Shown in pieces: positions 9,007 to 19,071 of a stretch of DNA of 64,000 bases. Position 1 is the first letter of the stretch, and each line of letters begins with the position of its first letter. The position numbers and the translations under genes were made by a program. A model generated the notes under the pieces. It did not search any database. It had not been told where the DNA came from and was given only the letters and a program-made list of their open reading frames with translations. The stretch comes from Carnobacterium pleistocenium FTR1 (GTDB lineage: Bacteria; Bacillota; Bacilli; Lactobacillales; Carnobacteriaceae), in contig NZ_JQLQ01000002.1 in assembly GCF_000744285.1 (NCBI RefSeq), positions 1,674,001 to 1,738,000 of the forward strand, given 5' to 3'.

Positions 9007-11001
9007 TTATTTCAATTTATATTGCGCAGTTATTTCTAGTACCATATCTCTTAAATTAGCTGCTTTTTCAAAGTTTAGTTCTTTTGCAGCTCGTTTCATT
9101 TCTAATTCCAAGCCATCAATTACTTCTAATCGCTGTGCTCTAGTCATTTTAGCAATATTTTCTATGCCTAATGCGCCCTCTTCTTTTCCTTTTATTACAG
9201 AAGTGATTGAAATCAAATCGCGAATATCTTTGATGATTGTTTTAGGTGTGATCCCATATTTTTCATTATATGCTTCCTGCGTTTCGCGACGTCTTTCTGT
9301 CTCTGATATAGCTGCACGCATAGAATCTGTAATGCGATCTGCATACATAATAACTTTCCCATTTTCATTACGCGCAGCCCGTCCCATAGTCTGAACAAGC
9401 GCACGTTCACTTCTTAGGAATCCTTCTTTATCTGCATCTAAGATAATAACCAATGATACTTCCGGTACATCGATACCTTCACGCAATAAGTTGATCCCAA
9501 TCAACACATCATACACACCTAAACGTAAGTTTCGAATAATTTCTGTTCGTTCAAGCGTTTTTATTTCACTGTGCAGATACGCTACTTTGATGCCAACTTC
9601 TTTCAAATAATCCGTTAGATCTTCCGACATTTTTTTTGTCAATGTCGTGATAAAGACACGTTCATTCTTTTCAGAACGTTCATTTATTTCATCAATTAAA
9701 TCATCAATTTGACCTTTAATTGGACGAACTTCGATGATTGGATCTAGCAATCCAGTAGGACGAATGATTTGCTCAATTACTTCTGGAGCTCTTTCCAGTT
9801 CATATGGTCCCGGTGTCGCTGAAATGTACATAATTTGATTGACATGTTTCTCAAATTCTTCCAAACGAAGTGGTCTATTATCCAAAGCACTCGGCAATCT
9901 GAAACCATAATTAATTAATTGTTCTTTTCTAGCTCTATCGCCATTATACATCCCTCGAATTTGAGACATAGTGATATGAGACTCATCTATTACGATCAAA
10001 AAATCATCTGGAAAGAAATCAATTAATGTATACGGTGACTCTCCAGGTTTACGTCCATCCATATGTCTAGAATAATTCTCAATACCTGAACAATAGCCCA
10101 TTTCTAACAACATTTCCAAATCATAATTTGTCCGTTGCTCTAATCGCTGTGCTTCAATCAATTTATCTTCAGCACGTAAAACCTTTAATCGTTGTTCCAG
10201 TTCTTCTTGAATATTTTTTATAGCTATCCTTGTTTGTTCATCATTAGCTACAAAGTGAGTTGCTGGAAAGATAGGAACATGTTGAACATCCGCTTTAACT
10301 TCACCTGTCAACACATCTACTTCTCTTATGCGGTCGATTTCATCACCAAAGAACTCTACACGAATTGCTTCACTGTCGCGAGAGGCTAAAAATATTTCTA
10401 CTACATCTCCCCTGACACGGAAACGTCCACGCTGAAAATCGATATCATTTCGTTCAAATTGCATATCTACTAAACGGCGCAACATCTCATCTCGATTCAT
10501 TTCACTACCTACACGTAAAGAAAGTACGTGATCTCGGTAATCTTTAGGATTGACCAATCCATAAATACAAGAAACGGAAGCCACTACAATAACATCTCTT
10601 CTTTCTAATAGAGAACTTGTCGCAGAATGGCGCAATTTATCTATCTCATCATTAACACTTGATTCTTTTTCAATAAAGGTATCGCTTGAAGGAACATAAG
10701 CTTCTGGTTGATAGTAATCATAGTAACTAACGAAATATTCTACAGCATTATTCGGGAAAAATTCTTTGAATTCTCCGTATAATTGACCTGCTAAAGTTTT
10801 ATTATGTGCAATAACTAGCGTTGGTTTATTTACTTTTTCAATTACATTTGAGACTGTAAATGTTTTTCCAGTTCCTGTGGCACCTAATAATGTTTGTTCT
10901 TTTTCCCCTGCTTCTAAACCTGCAATTAATTTTTTGATTGCAGCCGGTTGATCACCACTAGGCTGATATTTAGAAACCAATTCAAATTGGTCTTTTGGCA
11001 T
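9007..11001 (-). CDS. uvrB: excinuclease ABC subunit B
   Basis: DNA-damage recognition helicase of nucleotide excision repair. It has Walker A GATGTGKT, the damage-wedging beta-hairpin region [12 protein letters not shown], the helicase motif QTMGRAARN and a C-terminal UVR domain (about the last 40 residues) for UvrA/UvrC contact. AGGAGG is three bases from an ATG at 11007 and nine from the ATG at 11001; I choose the latter (664 aa). The upstream promoter carries a LexA box, so it should be SOS-inducible. uvrA is not in the window. Confidence 0.95.
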   Translation of the reverse strand: MPKDQFELVSKYQPSGDQPAAIKKLIAGLEAGEKEQTLLGATGTGKTFTVSNVIEKVNKPTLVIAHNKTLAGQLYGEFKEFFPNNAVEYFVSYYDYYQPEAYVPSSDTFIEKESSVNDEIDKLRHSATSSLLERRDVIVVASVSCIYGLVNPKDYRDHVLSLRVGSEMNRDEMLRRLVDMQFERNDIDFQRGRFRVRGDVVEIFLASRDSEAIRVEFFGDEIDRIREVDVLTGEVKADVQHVPIFPATHFVANDEQTRIAIKNIQEELEQRLKVLRAEDKLIEAQRLEQRTNYDLEMLLEMGYCSGIENYSRHMDGRKPGESPYTLIDFFPDDFLIVIDESHITMSQIRGMYNGDRARKEQLINYGFRLPSALDNRPLRLEEFEKHVNQIMYISATPGPYELERAPEVIEQIIRPTGLLDPIIEVRPIKGQIDDLIDEINERSEKNERVFITTLTKKMSEDLTDYLKEVGIKVAYLHSEIKTLERTEIIRNLRLGVYDVLIGINLLREGIDVPEVSLVIILDADKEGFLRSERALVQTMGRAARNENGKVIMYADRITDSMRAAISETERRRETQEAYNEKYGITPKTIIKDIRDLISITSVIKGKEEGALGIENIAKMTRAQRLEVIDGLELEMKRAAKELNFEKAANLRDMVLEITAQYKLK

Positions 11002-11084
11002 TTTCATTTACCTCCTTGCACTTCTATTAAACTTAAAACAGATTCTATCTAGTATAAGACGTATCATTTTAATGCTACTTTATT

Positions 11085-11113
11085 ATCTTATCATTGAACG
11101 TGTGTTCTTACAA
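11085..11113 (-). promoter_or_regulatory. uvrB promoter with LexA (DinR) box in the spacer
   Basis: Minus-strand TTGTAA (11108-11113) and TAAGAT (11085-11090) are 17 bases apart. The spacer holds GAACACACGTTC at 11096-11107, a GAAC-N4-GTTC core as in the Gram-positive SOS box. A repressor bound there would block RNA polymerase. It lies about 90 bases before uvrB. Confidence 0.75.
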
Positions 11114-11265
11114 CTAATTAGGTGAGGTTGCACGAATAATTAAAAGACTTATTTAACAACTAAATAAGGATAATGATTTTCCATTCAAACCTTTAAAAAT
11201 AGCTGTGTTGCTTTTTTTAGTTAATTATCAGATAGTGTTGGGTTATCAAAAAATATTTGCAAAAT

Positions 11266-11310
11266 AAAAAAACCACAAGACCTGACTAATCAGGAACTTA
11301 CGGCTTTTTT
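11266..11310 (-). terminator. rpsT terminator
   Basis: An imperfect stem built on CCTGA/TCAGG with flanking CAAG/CTTA arms, with T-run on both strands. It lies just after the rpsT stop. Between this and the uvrB promoter (11114-11265) I see no gene. Confidence 0.75.
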
Positions 11311-11325
11311 AATAACAATGATCTC

Positions 11326-11580
11326 TTATTTAGCTAATTTAGCAGATAAACGAGATTTATCACGGTTAGCTTTATTTTTATGAATCAATCCTTTAGATGC
11401 AGCCATGTCAATTGATTTGATTGCTTCTTTAAGTAATTGTTCAGAGTTTTCGTTACCTGCTTCAATAGCTTGAACGTATTTTTTAATAGCAGTACGCATT
11501 GAACTTTTTTGAACGTTGTTTTGTACAGCTGATTTTTCAGAAGTACGGACACGTTTGATTGCAGCTTCGATGTTTGGCAT
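11326..11580 (-). CDS. rpsT: 30S ribosomal protein S20
   Basis: 84 residues, Lys/Arg-rich and helical, with the family pattern [13 protein letters not shown] at the start and the [19 protein letters not shown] segment at the end. It binds the 5' domain and helix 44 region of 16S rRNA. GGGGTGA lies six bases before the ATG at 11580; a GTG at 11589 overlaps that site and is rejected. It is transcribed away from holA's start side and ends in its own terminator. Confidence 0.96.
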   Translation of the reverse strand: MPNIEAAIKRVRTSEKSAVQNNVQKSSMRTAIKKYVQAIEAGNENSEQLLKEAIKSIDMAASKGLIHKNKANRDKSRLSAKLAK

Positions 11581-11727
11581 TTGATTCACCCCACTTTCAA
11601 TTATTTACAACTTAAAATAGTCTATTCCAGTTGTTTCAACAAATCTAATTATACATAAAGATACTCTCCAATGCAATAAAAATGTGTAAAGTTTTTTTAC
11701 TTGATAGCTATATACTCTCAAATCTCT

Positions 11728-12771
11728 TTATACATGTTTATTTGCTGACCTTTTTTGCGCATACTGTAGAACAAATAGCTCAAACTGCATTTCTTTATCG
11801 CCTATTCCTGTTTTCAAACGATACTCAGCATCAATTAATCCATTATAGGCATCTAATAATGCGTACTCCTCGATTTTCCTCATTTGCTGAAAAGCTAATT
11901 TCACACGGTAAGGATGGGTTTTTAACTGCTTAGCAATATCCCCTTGCTGATAGCCCTTTTTCTCTAAAATTTTAACTTGAATCAGTAATCGAAATTGAGA
12001 AGTCATGATTGCATTTATTTTAATTGGATCTTCTTTTTGCAACAGCAAGTCTTGATATAAAGTAAGCGCTTGTCCTACATCTTTTTTCAGGACATATTCA
12101 TTTAACGCAAAAATATTTTGTTCTAACGATTTAACTATTAATTCTTGAACAGCTTCTTTCGTAATAAATTTAGTATCTTGCGCATAAAGAAAAAGCTTGG
12201 GCAACTCCCCCATTGCCACAGATAGCTTAGCATCTGTTAATTGAATAAATAATTCAAACGCTTCTGGAGAGTAACGGTACTCTTCATTTGCAATTGTCTC
12301 TTTAATATATTTTCGCATCTCTTTTTCTGATAAGGTACTTACTTCAAGTATAGTAGCTGTTTTTTTTAGTAACTTCGTAATTTTTTTACGTTCATCTAAT
12401 TTTTCGTATGGCGCAAAGAATACAAGTGTCGTTGACTCAGAAGGGTGGGTCAAATAATCTTCTAGCCACTTTAGATCATGCTCTAACTTTGTTTTTGTTT
12501 TTTCACCCGTTAAGAAAAAAGGTCTGTCCACGAAAACAACACGACGGTCGCCAAAAAAAGGAATAGATTCTGCATCTTCTAAGGCAGTACCGACGGACAC
12601 TTCTTCCATATCATAGGCCCCATAGTTCAGTTCTAATTCTTCTGCATTTAATAAAGAATCAAGCAGCGTTTTTCTAGCTATGCTTGCCAAGTAGGTCTCT
12701 GTCCCTAATACGACGTAAATGCGAGCAATAGTCCCTTTTTTTATTTTTGCTAGCTCTGATACAAAATCCAC
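11728..12771 (-). CDS. holA: DNA polymerase III delta subunit
   Basis: Clamp-loader wrench subunit that opens the beta clamp. The 347-residue length from the GTG at 12771 equals the Bacillus protein YqeN, and GGTGG precedes that codon; the frame is open further to 12810 but without a good start. Family features include the YVVLGTETYLASIARK N-terminus and the FFGDRRVVFVDRPFF region. It follows comEC, as in many Firmicutes, where holA is downstream of the competence operon and upstream of rpsT. Confidence 0.9.
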   Translation of the reverse strand: MDFVSELAKIKKGTIARIYVVLGTETYLASIARKTLLDSLLNAEELELNYGAYDMEEVSVGTALEDAESIPFFGDRRVVFVDRPFFLTGEKTKTKLEHDLKWLEDYLTHPSESTTLVFFAPYEKLDERKKITKLLKKTATILEVSTLSEKEMRKYIKETIANEEYRYSPEAFELFIQLTDAKLSVAMGELPKLFLYAQDTKFITKEAVQELIVKSLEQNIFALNEYVLKKDVGQALTLYQDLLLQKEDPIKINAIMTSQFRLLIQVKILEKKGYQQGDIAKQLKTHPYRVKLAFQQMRKIEEYALLDAYNGLIDAEYRLKTGIGDKEMQFELFVLQYAQKRSANKHV

Positions 12772-12843
12772 TCTGTCCCACCACTTTCTTCTATTGTCTC
12801 TATGGTACAAAGCATTAAATCATTTTGCAAGACTATTAATGAT

Positions 12844-15192
12844 TTATTCTAGAATTGTTTGAAAGTCTTTCCTTGTCTTATCATTCAAATAGTTGGAATA
12901 CGTGTACCTAAAACTACCCTGTAGATCGGTTCGATAAATAGTTGTATCTAAATCAGCTAATCGGCCCAAAACATCTCCATTAGGATGATTGTAGCGGTTA
13001 TTCAATCCGCATGATATTAATGCTATTTTTGGTTTTATTTGTTGAATAAATTTTTCGCTAGTGGACGTTTGGCTTCCATGGTGTCCAACTTTTAAGATAT
13101 CTACTTTTAAATGGGGGTAAAAAGCTACTAATTCCAATTCTCCTGCTTCTTCAACGTCTCCAGTAAACAACCAATAGTAGTTTCCTACTTTGCCATACAA
13201 CACCAATGAATCATTGTTTCCGCCTTCTCCAACTTCTATTGGCCATAATACTGTTAATGAGGGCCCAAAAAGTTGCTTTTGATTATTTTTAGCTGTGATT
13301 GCTTTTAATTTCACGCCGTTTTTTTCTAATATTTTTGCTGTGTCATAAAAGAGCTGTTTTTTTGTTGTACCTTCAGGGAAAATTAATTCTTTGACTGTAA
13401 TACTCTGAGCTAATTCCTCTAATTCACCCATGTGGTCCTCATCACCATGGGTAATAAAAACTTGATCTATTTGTGTTACACCTAGAGACTTAATGACTGG
13501 TATCAAAACGCGACTCGCCACAGTTGACTGATTTTCTCTTATTTGCCAATCTTCTTTTTCAAATGCTACTTTCCCGCCAGTATCAATCAAATATACGCCA
13601 GCTCCAAAAGGTTCTTTAATTAAAATAGCATCTCCTTGACCAACATCTAACATAAGAACTTCTCCAAAGGGGTCGTATTTTTGGTAATAAATAAAAATAG
13701 TAAAAACAATTATTAGTAAAACAAGCGAACGATTTATTTTTTTTTGTTCTTCCAATGCTATCAGAAAAATTATTACTACAATTATTGTCAAAATGAATAA
13801 ACCAAAAGGAACTTTCCCCGTGACAAATGTACTGTATGGAAAAAGACTAATTTTTGAAACTGTCCATTCTATTATCTCCAACAATTTTTCTGTTAAATTC
13901 ATAGAAAGATGAAAAAGTAACGTCCCTGAAAATAGATAGGAACTAATAAAAAGCATAATAGTCAAAGGCATAACGATCCAAGTGAATAAAGGAACAAAAA
14001 TTAAATTAGCTACTATTCCCATCCAAGAGAATTCAAAAAAATGAAAGCTGAGAATTGGAATAGAAATAAGGGTTAAAACAGAAGAAATATACAAACCGTT
14101 CACACTATTGGATTTTGATCGATTGAACAAAGATTTAGAAAATAAAATTAGTGTTAAACTAAGCAAATAACTTAACTGAAAGCCGATAGAAAAGATTTGA
14201 TAAGGATCTATCCATAATCCAATGATCAATGTCCAGGACCACGTATCGAGACCTGAGATAGGTCTACGAATATATGAACCCGTTTGACTAATCAAACTCG
14301 TTACGATAGCTCTAAAAATACTTATTCCCCATCCAGTCAAACTTCCATAGACTGGCAGGAAAAGCACTAGAAACAAATATGTTTTTTCTCGTGTAACGCC
14401 TATTCGCCAAAAGATATACGTTAACCCTGCTATAAAAAATTGAATGTGTAAACCAGAAATACTCAATAAATGAATGATGCCAATTTCTTTGTACCCACTC
14501 ATCACTTGATCATCAATAGAACTAGTGTCCGCAAATAAAAGTGTTTTAATATAACTCGAAACCCTATTTGTTGTTGCTTTTTCAATATGGACTAAAATAG
14601 CCTGTCTTATATTTTTTACATTTAATCTATCAAAAAAAGTTTGCCTTTGAATATTAGAATAAGTGTCAATAGTTTCAGCTTCTAATGTCCAATGGATTTT
14701 ATTTCGGTGTAAATACTGTTGATAATCAAATTGATTTAAGTTTCTATTTTTCTCAGGTTTAGTCAAAGAACCTGTCACTATAAATTCTTCTACTTCTTTT
14801 TTCTTTTCCCAACTATTTTTTTCTTCTTCATCAGATAGTCGATAAAAAACAATGATTTTTTCAGAAATAGCTGAGTTTTCTCCAGCTTTTTTAACTGTGC
14901 CGCCAAACTGGATTTGATCTCCATCGATTTTCAACTTGTTTGGATCAAGTTCAATTAAAAATAATTGTTCTCCTATTAGGAGGTTAGTTTGATTGTTGTA
15001 CTTTTCTATTCCTACAAAAAGAACAGTTACGCTCATTAGCAAGCAAGAATAAATGATCAATTTTTTTCTACGAGTACTTATCAATCGGATCAACCACATG
15101 AAAAGCAAGAAAAAACCTACCCAATGAGTTGTTAATAAAACAATAGTGCAAAATAAACAGGAAATAGCTGAAAAAAGAACGTATCCTTTCAA
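12844..15192 (-). CDS. comEC: DNA uptake channel ComEC/Rec2
   Basis: 782 residues. The N-terminus has several membrane segments and a DUF4131-like soluble part, the centre has the polytopic Competence domain with LLSISGLHIQFF, and the C-terminal third is a metallo-beta-lactamase-like domain beginning MLDVGQGDAILI and containing HGDEDHMGEL. It forms the channel that carries single-stranded DNA across the membrane. The start appears to be the TTG directly abutting the comEB stop, without a clear ribosome-binding site, which suggests coupling to comEB translation. Confidence 0.9.
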   Translation of the reverse strand: MKGYVLFSAISCLFCTIVLLTTHWVGFFLLFMWLIRLISTRRKKLIIYSCLLMSVTVLFVGIEKYNNQTNLLIGEQLFLIELDPNKLKIDGDQIQFGGTVKKAGENSAISEKIIVFYRLSDEEEKNSWEKKKEVEEFIVTGSLTKPEKNRNLNQFDYQQYLHRNKIHWTLEAETIDTYSNIQRQTFFDRLNVKNIRQAILVHIEKATTNRVSSYIKTLLFADTSSIDDQVMSGYKEIGIIHLLSISGLHIQFFIAGLTYIFWRIGVTREKTYLFLVLFLPVYGSLTGWGISIFRAIVTSLISQTGSYIRRPISGLDTWSWTLIIGLWIDPYQIFSIGFQLSYLLSLTLILFSKSLFNRSKSNSVNGLYISSVLTLISIPILSFHFFEFSWMGIVANLIFVPLFTWIVMPLTIMLFISSYLFSGTLLFHLSMNLTEKLLEIIEWTVSKISLFPYSTFVTGKVPFGLFILTIIVVIIFLIALEEQKKINRSLVLLIIVFTIFIYYQKYDPFGEVLMLDVGQGDAILIKEPFGAGVYLIDTGGKVAFEKEDWQIRENQSTVASRVLIPVIKSLGVTQIDQVFITHGDEDHMGELEELAQSITVKELIFPEGTTKKQLFYDTAKILEKNGVKLKAITAKNNQKQLFGPSLTVLWPIEVGEGGNNDSLVLYGKVGNYYWLFTGDVEEAGELELVAFYPHLKVDILKVGHHGSQTSTSEKFIQQIKPKIALISCGLNNRYNHPNGDVLGRLADLDTTIYRTDLQGSFRYTYSNYLNDKTRKDFQTILE

Positions 15193-15705
15193 TTATTGAA
15201 TAGACGTGTGTCCATCACTATGGCTTAAACTAGTTTGTATATTGGTATTGAAATCTAGTTTTTGAAAAAAATCTTTTGGAAGTGTAACCTTTTGACATTG
15301 AACGTGGGCTTGTTCAATCAATTTCAATGCATAAGCATTATTATGATAATCTTCTAAATAATTTATTTTTGTTATACCAGCTTGGATAATCATTTTTGTG
15401 CACTGTAAGCAAGGAAAATGGGTAACATATATTTCAGCACCTTGAGTTTGCGCACCAAATTTTGCACATTGAAGAATGGCATTCATCTCAGCATGGATGG
15501 TTCGTAGACAATGACCTTCAACTACATAGCAACCTTCATCTATGCAGTGTACATCCCCGCTAACCGACCCGTTGTAGCCCCCTGCGATGATTCTTTTTTC
15601 TCTTACGATTGTTGCTCCAACCGTTAAGCGTGTACATGTGCTTCGTAAAGATAGTAATAAGCTTTGAGACATAAAATATTGATCCCATGGTATGCGTTCA
15701 GCCAT
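15193..15705 (-). CDS. comEB: dCMP deaminase family protein ComEB
   Basis: 170 residues. The zinc-binding cytidine-deaminase signatures are complete: HAEMNAI for the first ligand and proton shuttle, and FPCLQC for the two cysteines. It deaminates dCMP to dUMP for thymidylate synthesis; its link to competence is mainly by position. GGAGGATAAAT precedes the ATG. It lies between comEA and comEC in the usual order. Confidence 0.93.
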   Translation of the reverse strand: MAERIPWDQYFMSQSLLLSLRSTCTRLTVGATIVREKRIIAGGYNGSVSGDVHCIDEGCYVVEGHCLRTIHAEMNAILQCAKFGAQTQGAEIYVTHFPCLQCTKMIIQAGITKINYLEDYHNNAYALKLIEQAHVQCQKVTLPKDFFQKLDFNTNIQTSLSHSDGHTSIQ

Positions 15706-15818
15706 ATTTATCCTCCTACAAATTTATCTGTTAAGCTGTTTTATTATCTTAACTATTTTCTCAAGTATACAAAAGGCCGTAACGACTTTCAACACTTCAT
15801 TTTTAACTATTGCTCACT

Positions 15819-16523
15819 CTATTCATTGCCCACTGTTACACTCGCTTTTAAGGCTTCAAAAGTTTTCTCACCAATGCCGGACACATTTTTCAAATCTTCA
15901 ATCGTTTGAAAGGAACCATTTTCTTGTCTATAGATTACGATTTGTTCTGCTTTCTTTTCTCCAATCCCCGATAATTGCTGCAACTCAATGGCGTCTGCAA
16001 GATTAATATTTACTTTTGTTGAATCTGTCAGTTTCTCAGTATCTTCAGGAACCGTAACGACATTTTCTTCCAATGAAACTGCTGAACTTTCTTGGAACGG
16101 TTCGTCTATATCAGTTTCTCCAATTTCCGGAATAAATATAACCATCTGATCGGTTAGTTTTAACGATAAATTCACCGGCTTTTGATTAGCCTTTTCACTA
16201 AAACCACCTGCTAAATTGATTGCATCAATTAACCGCATATCACTTGTCACTTCATATACCCCTGGAAGGTAAACCGAACCTTTGACATCAACATAAATTT
16301 TCTCTGTTTGGCTTTCAGAAATTTGCTTTATTTGAGTCGAATCTATTGATGTATTACTCTCACTTTCCAAATAGCTCATCATTGCTGAGGGTTCTTCTAC
16401 TGGATCTGCATTTCTAAAAAACATAAAACTAGTGCCAACTATACTTAAAATCAGGCAACTAAGCATGCCGATTTCAATAAATAAACGTTGCTTTATTAGC
16501 CACTCTTTGCTAGTTTTCAACAT
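15819..16523 (-). CDS. comEA: competence DNA receptor ComEA
   Basis: 234 residues. A single membrane segment (about residues 15-36) is followed by an SLBB-type domain (VDVKGSVYLPGVYEV) and, at the C-terminus, a double helix-hairpin-helix (LQQLSGIGEKKAEQI and LKNVSGIGEKTFEAL) that binds double-stranded DNA outside the membrane. AGAGGAG lies 10 bases before the ATG and a second GAGGAG abuts it. 113 bases separate it from comEB. A possible late-competence promoter element is described separately. Confidence 0.93.
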   Translation of the reverse strand: MLKTSKEWLIKQRLFIEIGMLSCLILSIVGTSFMFFRNADPVEEPSAMMSYLESESNTSIDSTQIKQISESQTEKIYVDVKGSVYLPGVYEVTSDMRLIDAINLAGGFSEKANQKPVNLSLKLTDQMVIFIPEIGETDIDEPFQESSAVSLEENVVTVPEDTEKLTDSTKVNINLADAIELQQLSGIGEKKAEQIVIYRQENGSFQTIEDLKNVSGIGEKTFEALKASVTVGNE

Positions 16524-16560
16524 CTCCTCACGGCTCCTCTTTGAGTCCTTCTAAAACTAA

Positions 16561-16568
16561 TATGCGTA
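16561..16568 (-). promoter_or_regulatory. possible ComX/SigH-type competence promoter element before comEA
   Basis: The minus strand reads TACGCATA, one mismatch from the TACGAATA combox used by the streptococcal competence sigma factor. Its distance of 38 bases from the comEA ATG suits a -10 element. Whether this organism uses that box is unknown. Confidence 0.3.
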
Positions 16569-16669
16569 TAAACTGCCTTTTTCTTTTAATTAGTTGCTTT
16601 AATTTATTTACTTTCAAGGTTGTAGTGTGGTTGAATAGGTTAAAGAACTATTACTTAAGGGGTGATAAA

Positions 16670-17416
16670 ATGACTATTGGAAAACAGTTTAGATTATATG
16701 CAGCTTATGGAATAATGATTGCTGTAAACGCTCTGGCAAATATCCTTCCAATAAATGGGTATCAAACAGGAGAGATTTCAGATATGCATGATGTTTTTTT
16801 TACTCCTGCGGGTTTCATTTTTAGTATTTGGGGAGTTATTTATCTTGCACTATTATCATGGCTGTTAAGTTTTAGTTTTAAAAAACAATCTTTAAGTCCT
16901 TCACAAAGTTGGGGATTTTTATTGACTTGTGTACTCAATATCATTTGGATTCTAGCCTGGCATTTTCTTTTAGACGGGATTGCTCTTATTGTTATTTTCT
17001 TACTGCTTTTATCGCTTATCTTTTTATATCAAACTCAAAGGAAAGCTACTTCTTCCAAAATCTACCTCATTCCTATTTCACTTTACTTAGGTTGGATCAT
17101 CGTTGCTACAATCACCAATTTTAATTATTGGTTGGTTGCTACTGTTGGAATCGATGTAAATCTCCAAGTATTGTTAACTTATATATCCTTAGCCTTGACG
17201 ACTCTTGTAGGCTTAAGGGTTGCCTTCTACTTAAAAGACTGGGCTATCATAGTGGTATTTATTTGGGCAATGTATGGGATATTCACAAAAAATTTGCCTG
17301 ATCATCGCTTAATAGCAATCGTCACTATTTTTTTGGCAAGTATCCTTCTAATAGGAATGCTCTTATCATTAGTGATTGATCAAAAACCAAATAAGAAAAA
17401 CTCTATCTTTTTTTAA
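16670..17416 (+). CDS. TspO/MBR-like tryptophan-rich membrane protein
   Basis: 248 residues with about seven hydrophobic segments. The N-terminus carries the segment NALANILPINGYQTGEISD and the tract FTPAGFIFSIWGVIY that I associate with proteins annotated as tryptophan-rich sensory (TspO/MBR-like) in lactic acid bacteria. AAGGGGTGATAAA precedes the ATG at 16670, so the frame upstream to 16541 is untranslated. Ligand and role are unknown; TspO proteins bind porphyrins and similar compounds in other organisms. It is monocistronic and ends in a strong terminator. Confidence 0.7.
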   Translation: MTIGKQFRLYAAYGIMIAVNALANILPINGYQTGEISDMHDVFFTPAGFIFSIWGVIYLALLSWLLSFSFKKQSLSPSQSWGFLLTCVLNIIWILAWHFLLDGIALIVIFLLLLSLIFLYQTQRKATSSKIYLIPISLYLGWIIVATITNFNYWLVATVGIDVNLQVLLTYISLALTTLVGLRVAFYLKDWAIIVVFIWAMYGIFTKNLPDHRLIAIVTIFLASILLIGMLLSLVIDQKPNKKNSIFF

Positions 17417-17423
17417 AACTATT

Positions 17424-17465
17424 GAAAAAGGGCTAGGACAAAATAAATTGTCCTAGCCCTTTTTC
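17424..17465. terminator. bidirectional terminator
   Basis: A perfect 18-base inverted repeat (GAAAAAGGGCTAGGACAA and complement) around a six-base loop, with A/T runs in the arms. It serves the TspO-like gene and the convergent ylbL-type gene. Confidence 0.85.
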
Positions 17466-17494
17466 ATTCTAGAATACTTTTTTGATTTACCCGT

Positions 17495-18538
17495 TTATAG
17501 ACTTTCTAAATAATCAATTGCATCTTGAAATGTTTTAACAGGTATAATTTTCATCTCTGTATCTATTTTTTCTGCAGCTTCGAGGGCTTCTTGATAATTA
17601 GAAGTCAACTCTGGATAATTAGCTTGTATGACTGGATCAATGGTGTCATCTGGAGCAAAAAAGAACGTCGCCCCTTCTTCACTAGCTGCAACAACCTTTT
17701 TATCGATTCCGCCGATTCGACCGATCGTCCCATCTGATTCTATCGTTCCAGTGCCAGCAATTTCGCTTCCCTCGCGCAAATCCTTGTCGATCAATTGCGT
17801 ATAAATCTGTAGTGCAAACATAAAGCCAGCAGATGGACCACCAATTTCTCCAGCATTTATAGCTACTGGAATATCGGTTTTAATCGAGGTATTATCTACT
17901 AAGGAAATACCTAGACCTGCTTTTTTAGTCTCATTCATCTCCATTAATTTATTAGAAATTGTCTGTTTTTCGCCATTGCGTTCATAGGTTACTTCGATTG
18001 TTTGACCAACTTTTTGTTGTTGCACATAGTCAATAAATTCAACTGAACTATCAAAGGATTGTCCATCAAGAGAAAGAATCGTATCCCCAATTGCTAGCTG
18101 TCCATCAAAATTAGAACCTTCTAATATAGACATGATATAAACGCCATTATACGTCAACTGATAACCTTTTCCAGCAGTATCATACGCCAATTCAATAGCT
18201 GAATTAATTGAACTCGTCATATAATAATTTTGTAAATTCGTATACTCTGCATCAGAAGTACCTGTCCCAAAAAGCTCTTCTCTAGTCAGTCCTTCATGAA
18301 AAGGCATGTACTTCATAAAATAGGTCAAGGGTGTAGCTCTTCGAATAGCAACAGTAGTCAACATAAAATGCCCTTCTTCTTGATCCTTTTCATTATTGAC
18401 TTCTACCAATTCATTTAGTTGAACAGCCGAACCAGGTCCTTCTATATAATAAGGTATAGGTAGAAACATTCCTGTAAGAATGAATATGATCAGCACAATA
18501 AAGAGTTTCTTATGATTTCTTTTTCCTTTGGGATTCAT
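17495..18538 (-). CDS. membrane-anchored PDZ/Lon-type (S16) protease, YlbL/SepM family
   Basis: 347 residues. An N-terminal membrane anchor (about 11-28) is followed by a PDZ domain (about 120-200) and a Lon-like serine protease domain with the Ser236/Lys281 dyad in GGPSAGFM and IGGIDKK. In streptococci SepM trims a competence peptide; in Bacillus YlbL is linked to DNA-damage checkpoint recovery. The ATG at 18538 has AAAGG nine bases upstream; the ATG at 18547 abuts it. It lies downstream of rsmD-coaD as in Bacillus. Confidence 0.9.
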   Translation of the reverse strand: MNPKGKRNHKKLFIVLIIFILTGMFLPIPYYIEGPGSAVQLNELVEVNNEKDQEEGHFMLTTVAIRRATPLTYFMKYMPFHEGLTREELFGTGTSDAEYTNLQNYYMTSSINSAIELAYDTAGKGYQLTYNGVYIMSILEGSNFDGQLAIGDTILSLDGQSFDSSVEFIDYVQQQKVGQTIEVTYERNGEKQTISNKLMEMNETKKAGLGISLVDNTSIKTDIPVAINAGEIGGPSAGFMFALQIYTQLIDKDLREGSEIAGTGTIESDGTIGRIGGIDKKVVAASEEGATFFFAPDDTIDPVIQANYPELTSNYQEALEAAEKIDTEMKIIPVKTFQDAIDYLESL

Positions 18539-18585
18539 TTCATTCATCCTTTGTGTGCATAATTTTACTCACTAGTTGACTCTCT

Positions 18586-19071
18586 TTAGTTTTTATACTT
18601 TCTTTTTATGGCTTCATTAACACCTACTGGAACAAGACTAGAAACATCTCCTCCGAACATCGCCACCTCTTTGATCAAACTTGAACTTAAAAAACGGTAT
18701 TTTTCATTTGACATTAAAAATATCGTTTCTATGTCCTTGTGCTGAATTTTATTCATTGTTGCAATAGTTGATTCATACTCAAAATCAGAATTATTGCGCA
18801 ACCCTCTTAATAACGTTACCGCTCCAATTCTCTTTGCTAAATCAACAGTCAGCCCGCCACTATGCTCAGTTACACTTATGTTTTCAATATGTGCTACTGC
18901 ATTTGTTATAAATGTCATTTTCTCTTCTAAAGAAAACAAAGCATTTTTTGAGGTATTAGTACTAACGGCAATTACGACTTGATCAAATAACTTTGAAGCT
19001 CTTTCTACCGTATCTAAATGCCCATTCGTAAATGGATCGAAACTTCCTGGAAATAAGGCTATTCTATTCAT
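18586..19071 (-). CDS. coaD: phosphopantetheine adenylyltransferase
   Basis: 161 residues. Transfers AMP from ATP to 4'-phosphopantetheine in coenzyme A synthesis. The nucleotidyltransferase motif [11 protein letters not shown] is at the N-terminus, and the late motif [10 protein letters not shown] is present. AGGGTGAG precedes the ATG at 19071, which overlaps the end of rsmD by eight bases, so the two are translationally coupled. The frame is open further upstream, but that is inside rsmD. Confidence 0.95.
   Translation of the reverse strand: MNRIALFPGSFDPFTNGHLDTVERASKLFDQVVIAVSTNTSKNALFSLEEKMTFITNAVAHIENISVTEHSGGLTVDLAKRIGAVTLLRGLRNNSDFEYESTIATMNKIQHKDIETIFLMSNEKYRFLSSSLIKEVAMFGGDVSSLVPVGVNEAIKRKYKN

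Noticed and set aside
12844-15192. comEC as a disrupted gene because it starts at TTG with no clear ribosome-binding site
   Set aside because: The frame is full length with all domains, and the TTG abuts the comEB stop, which fits translational coupling.
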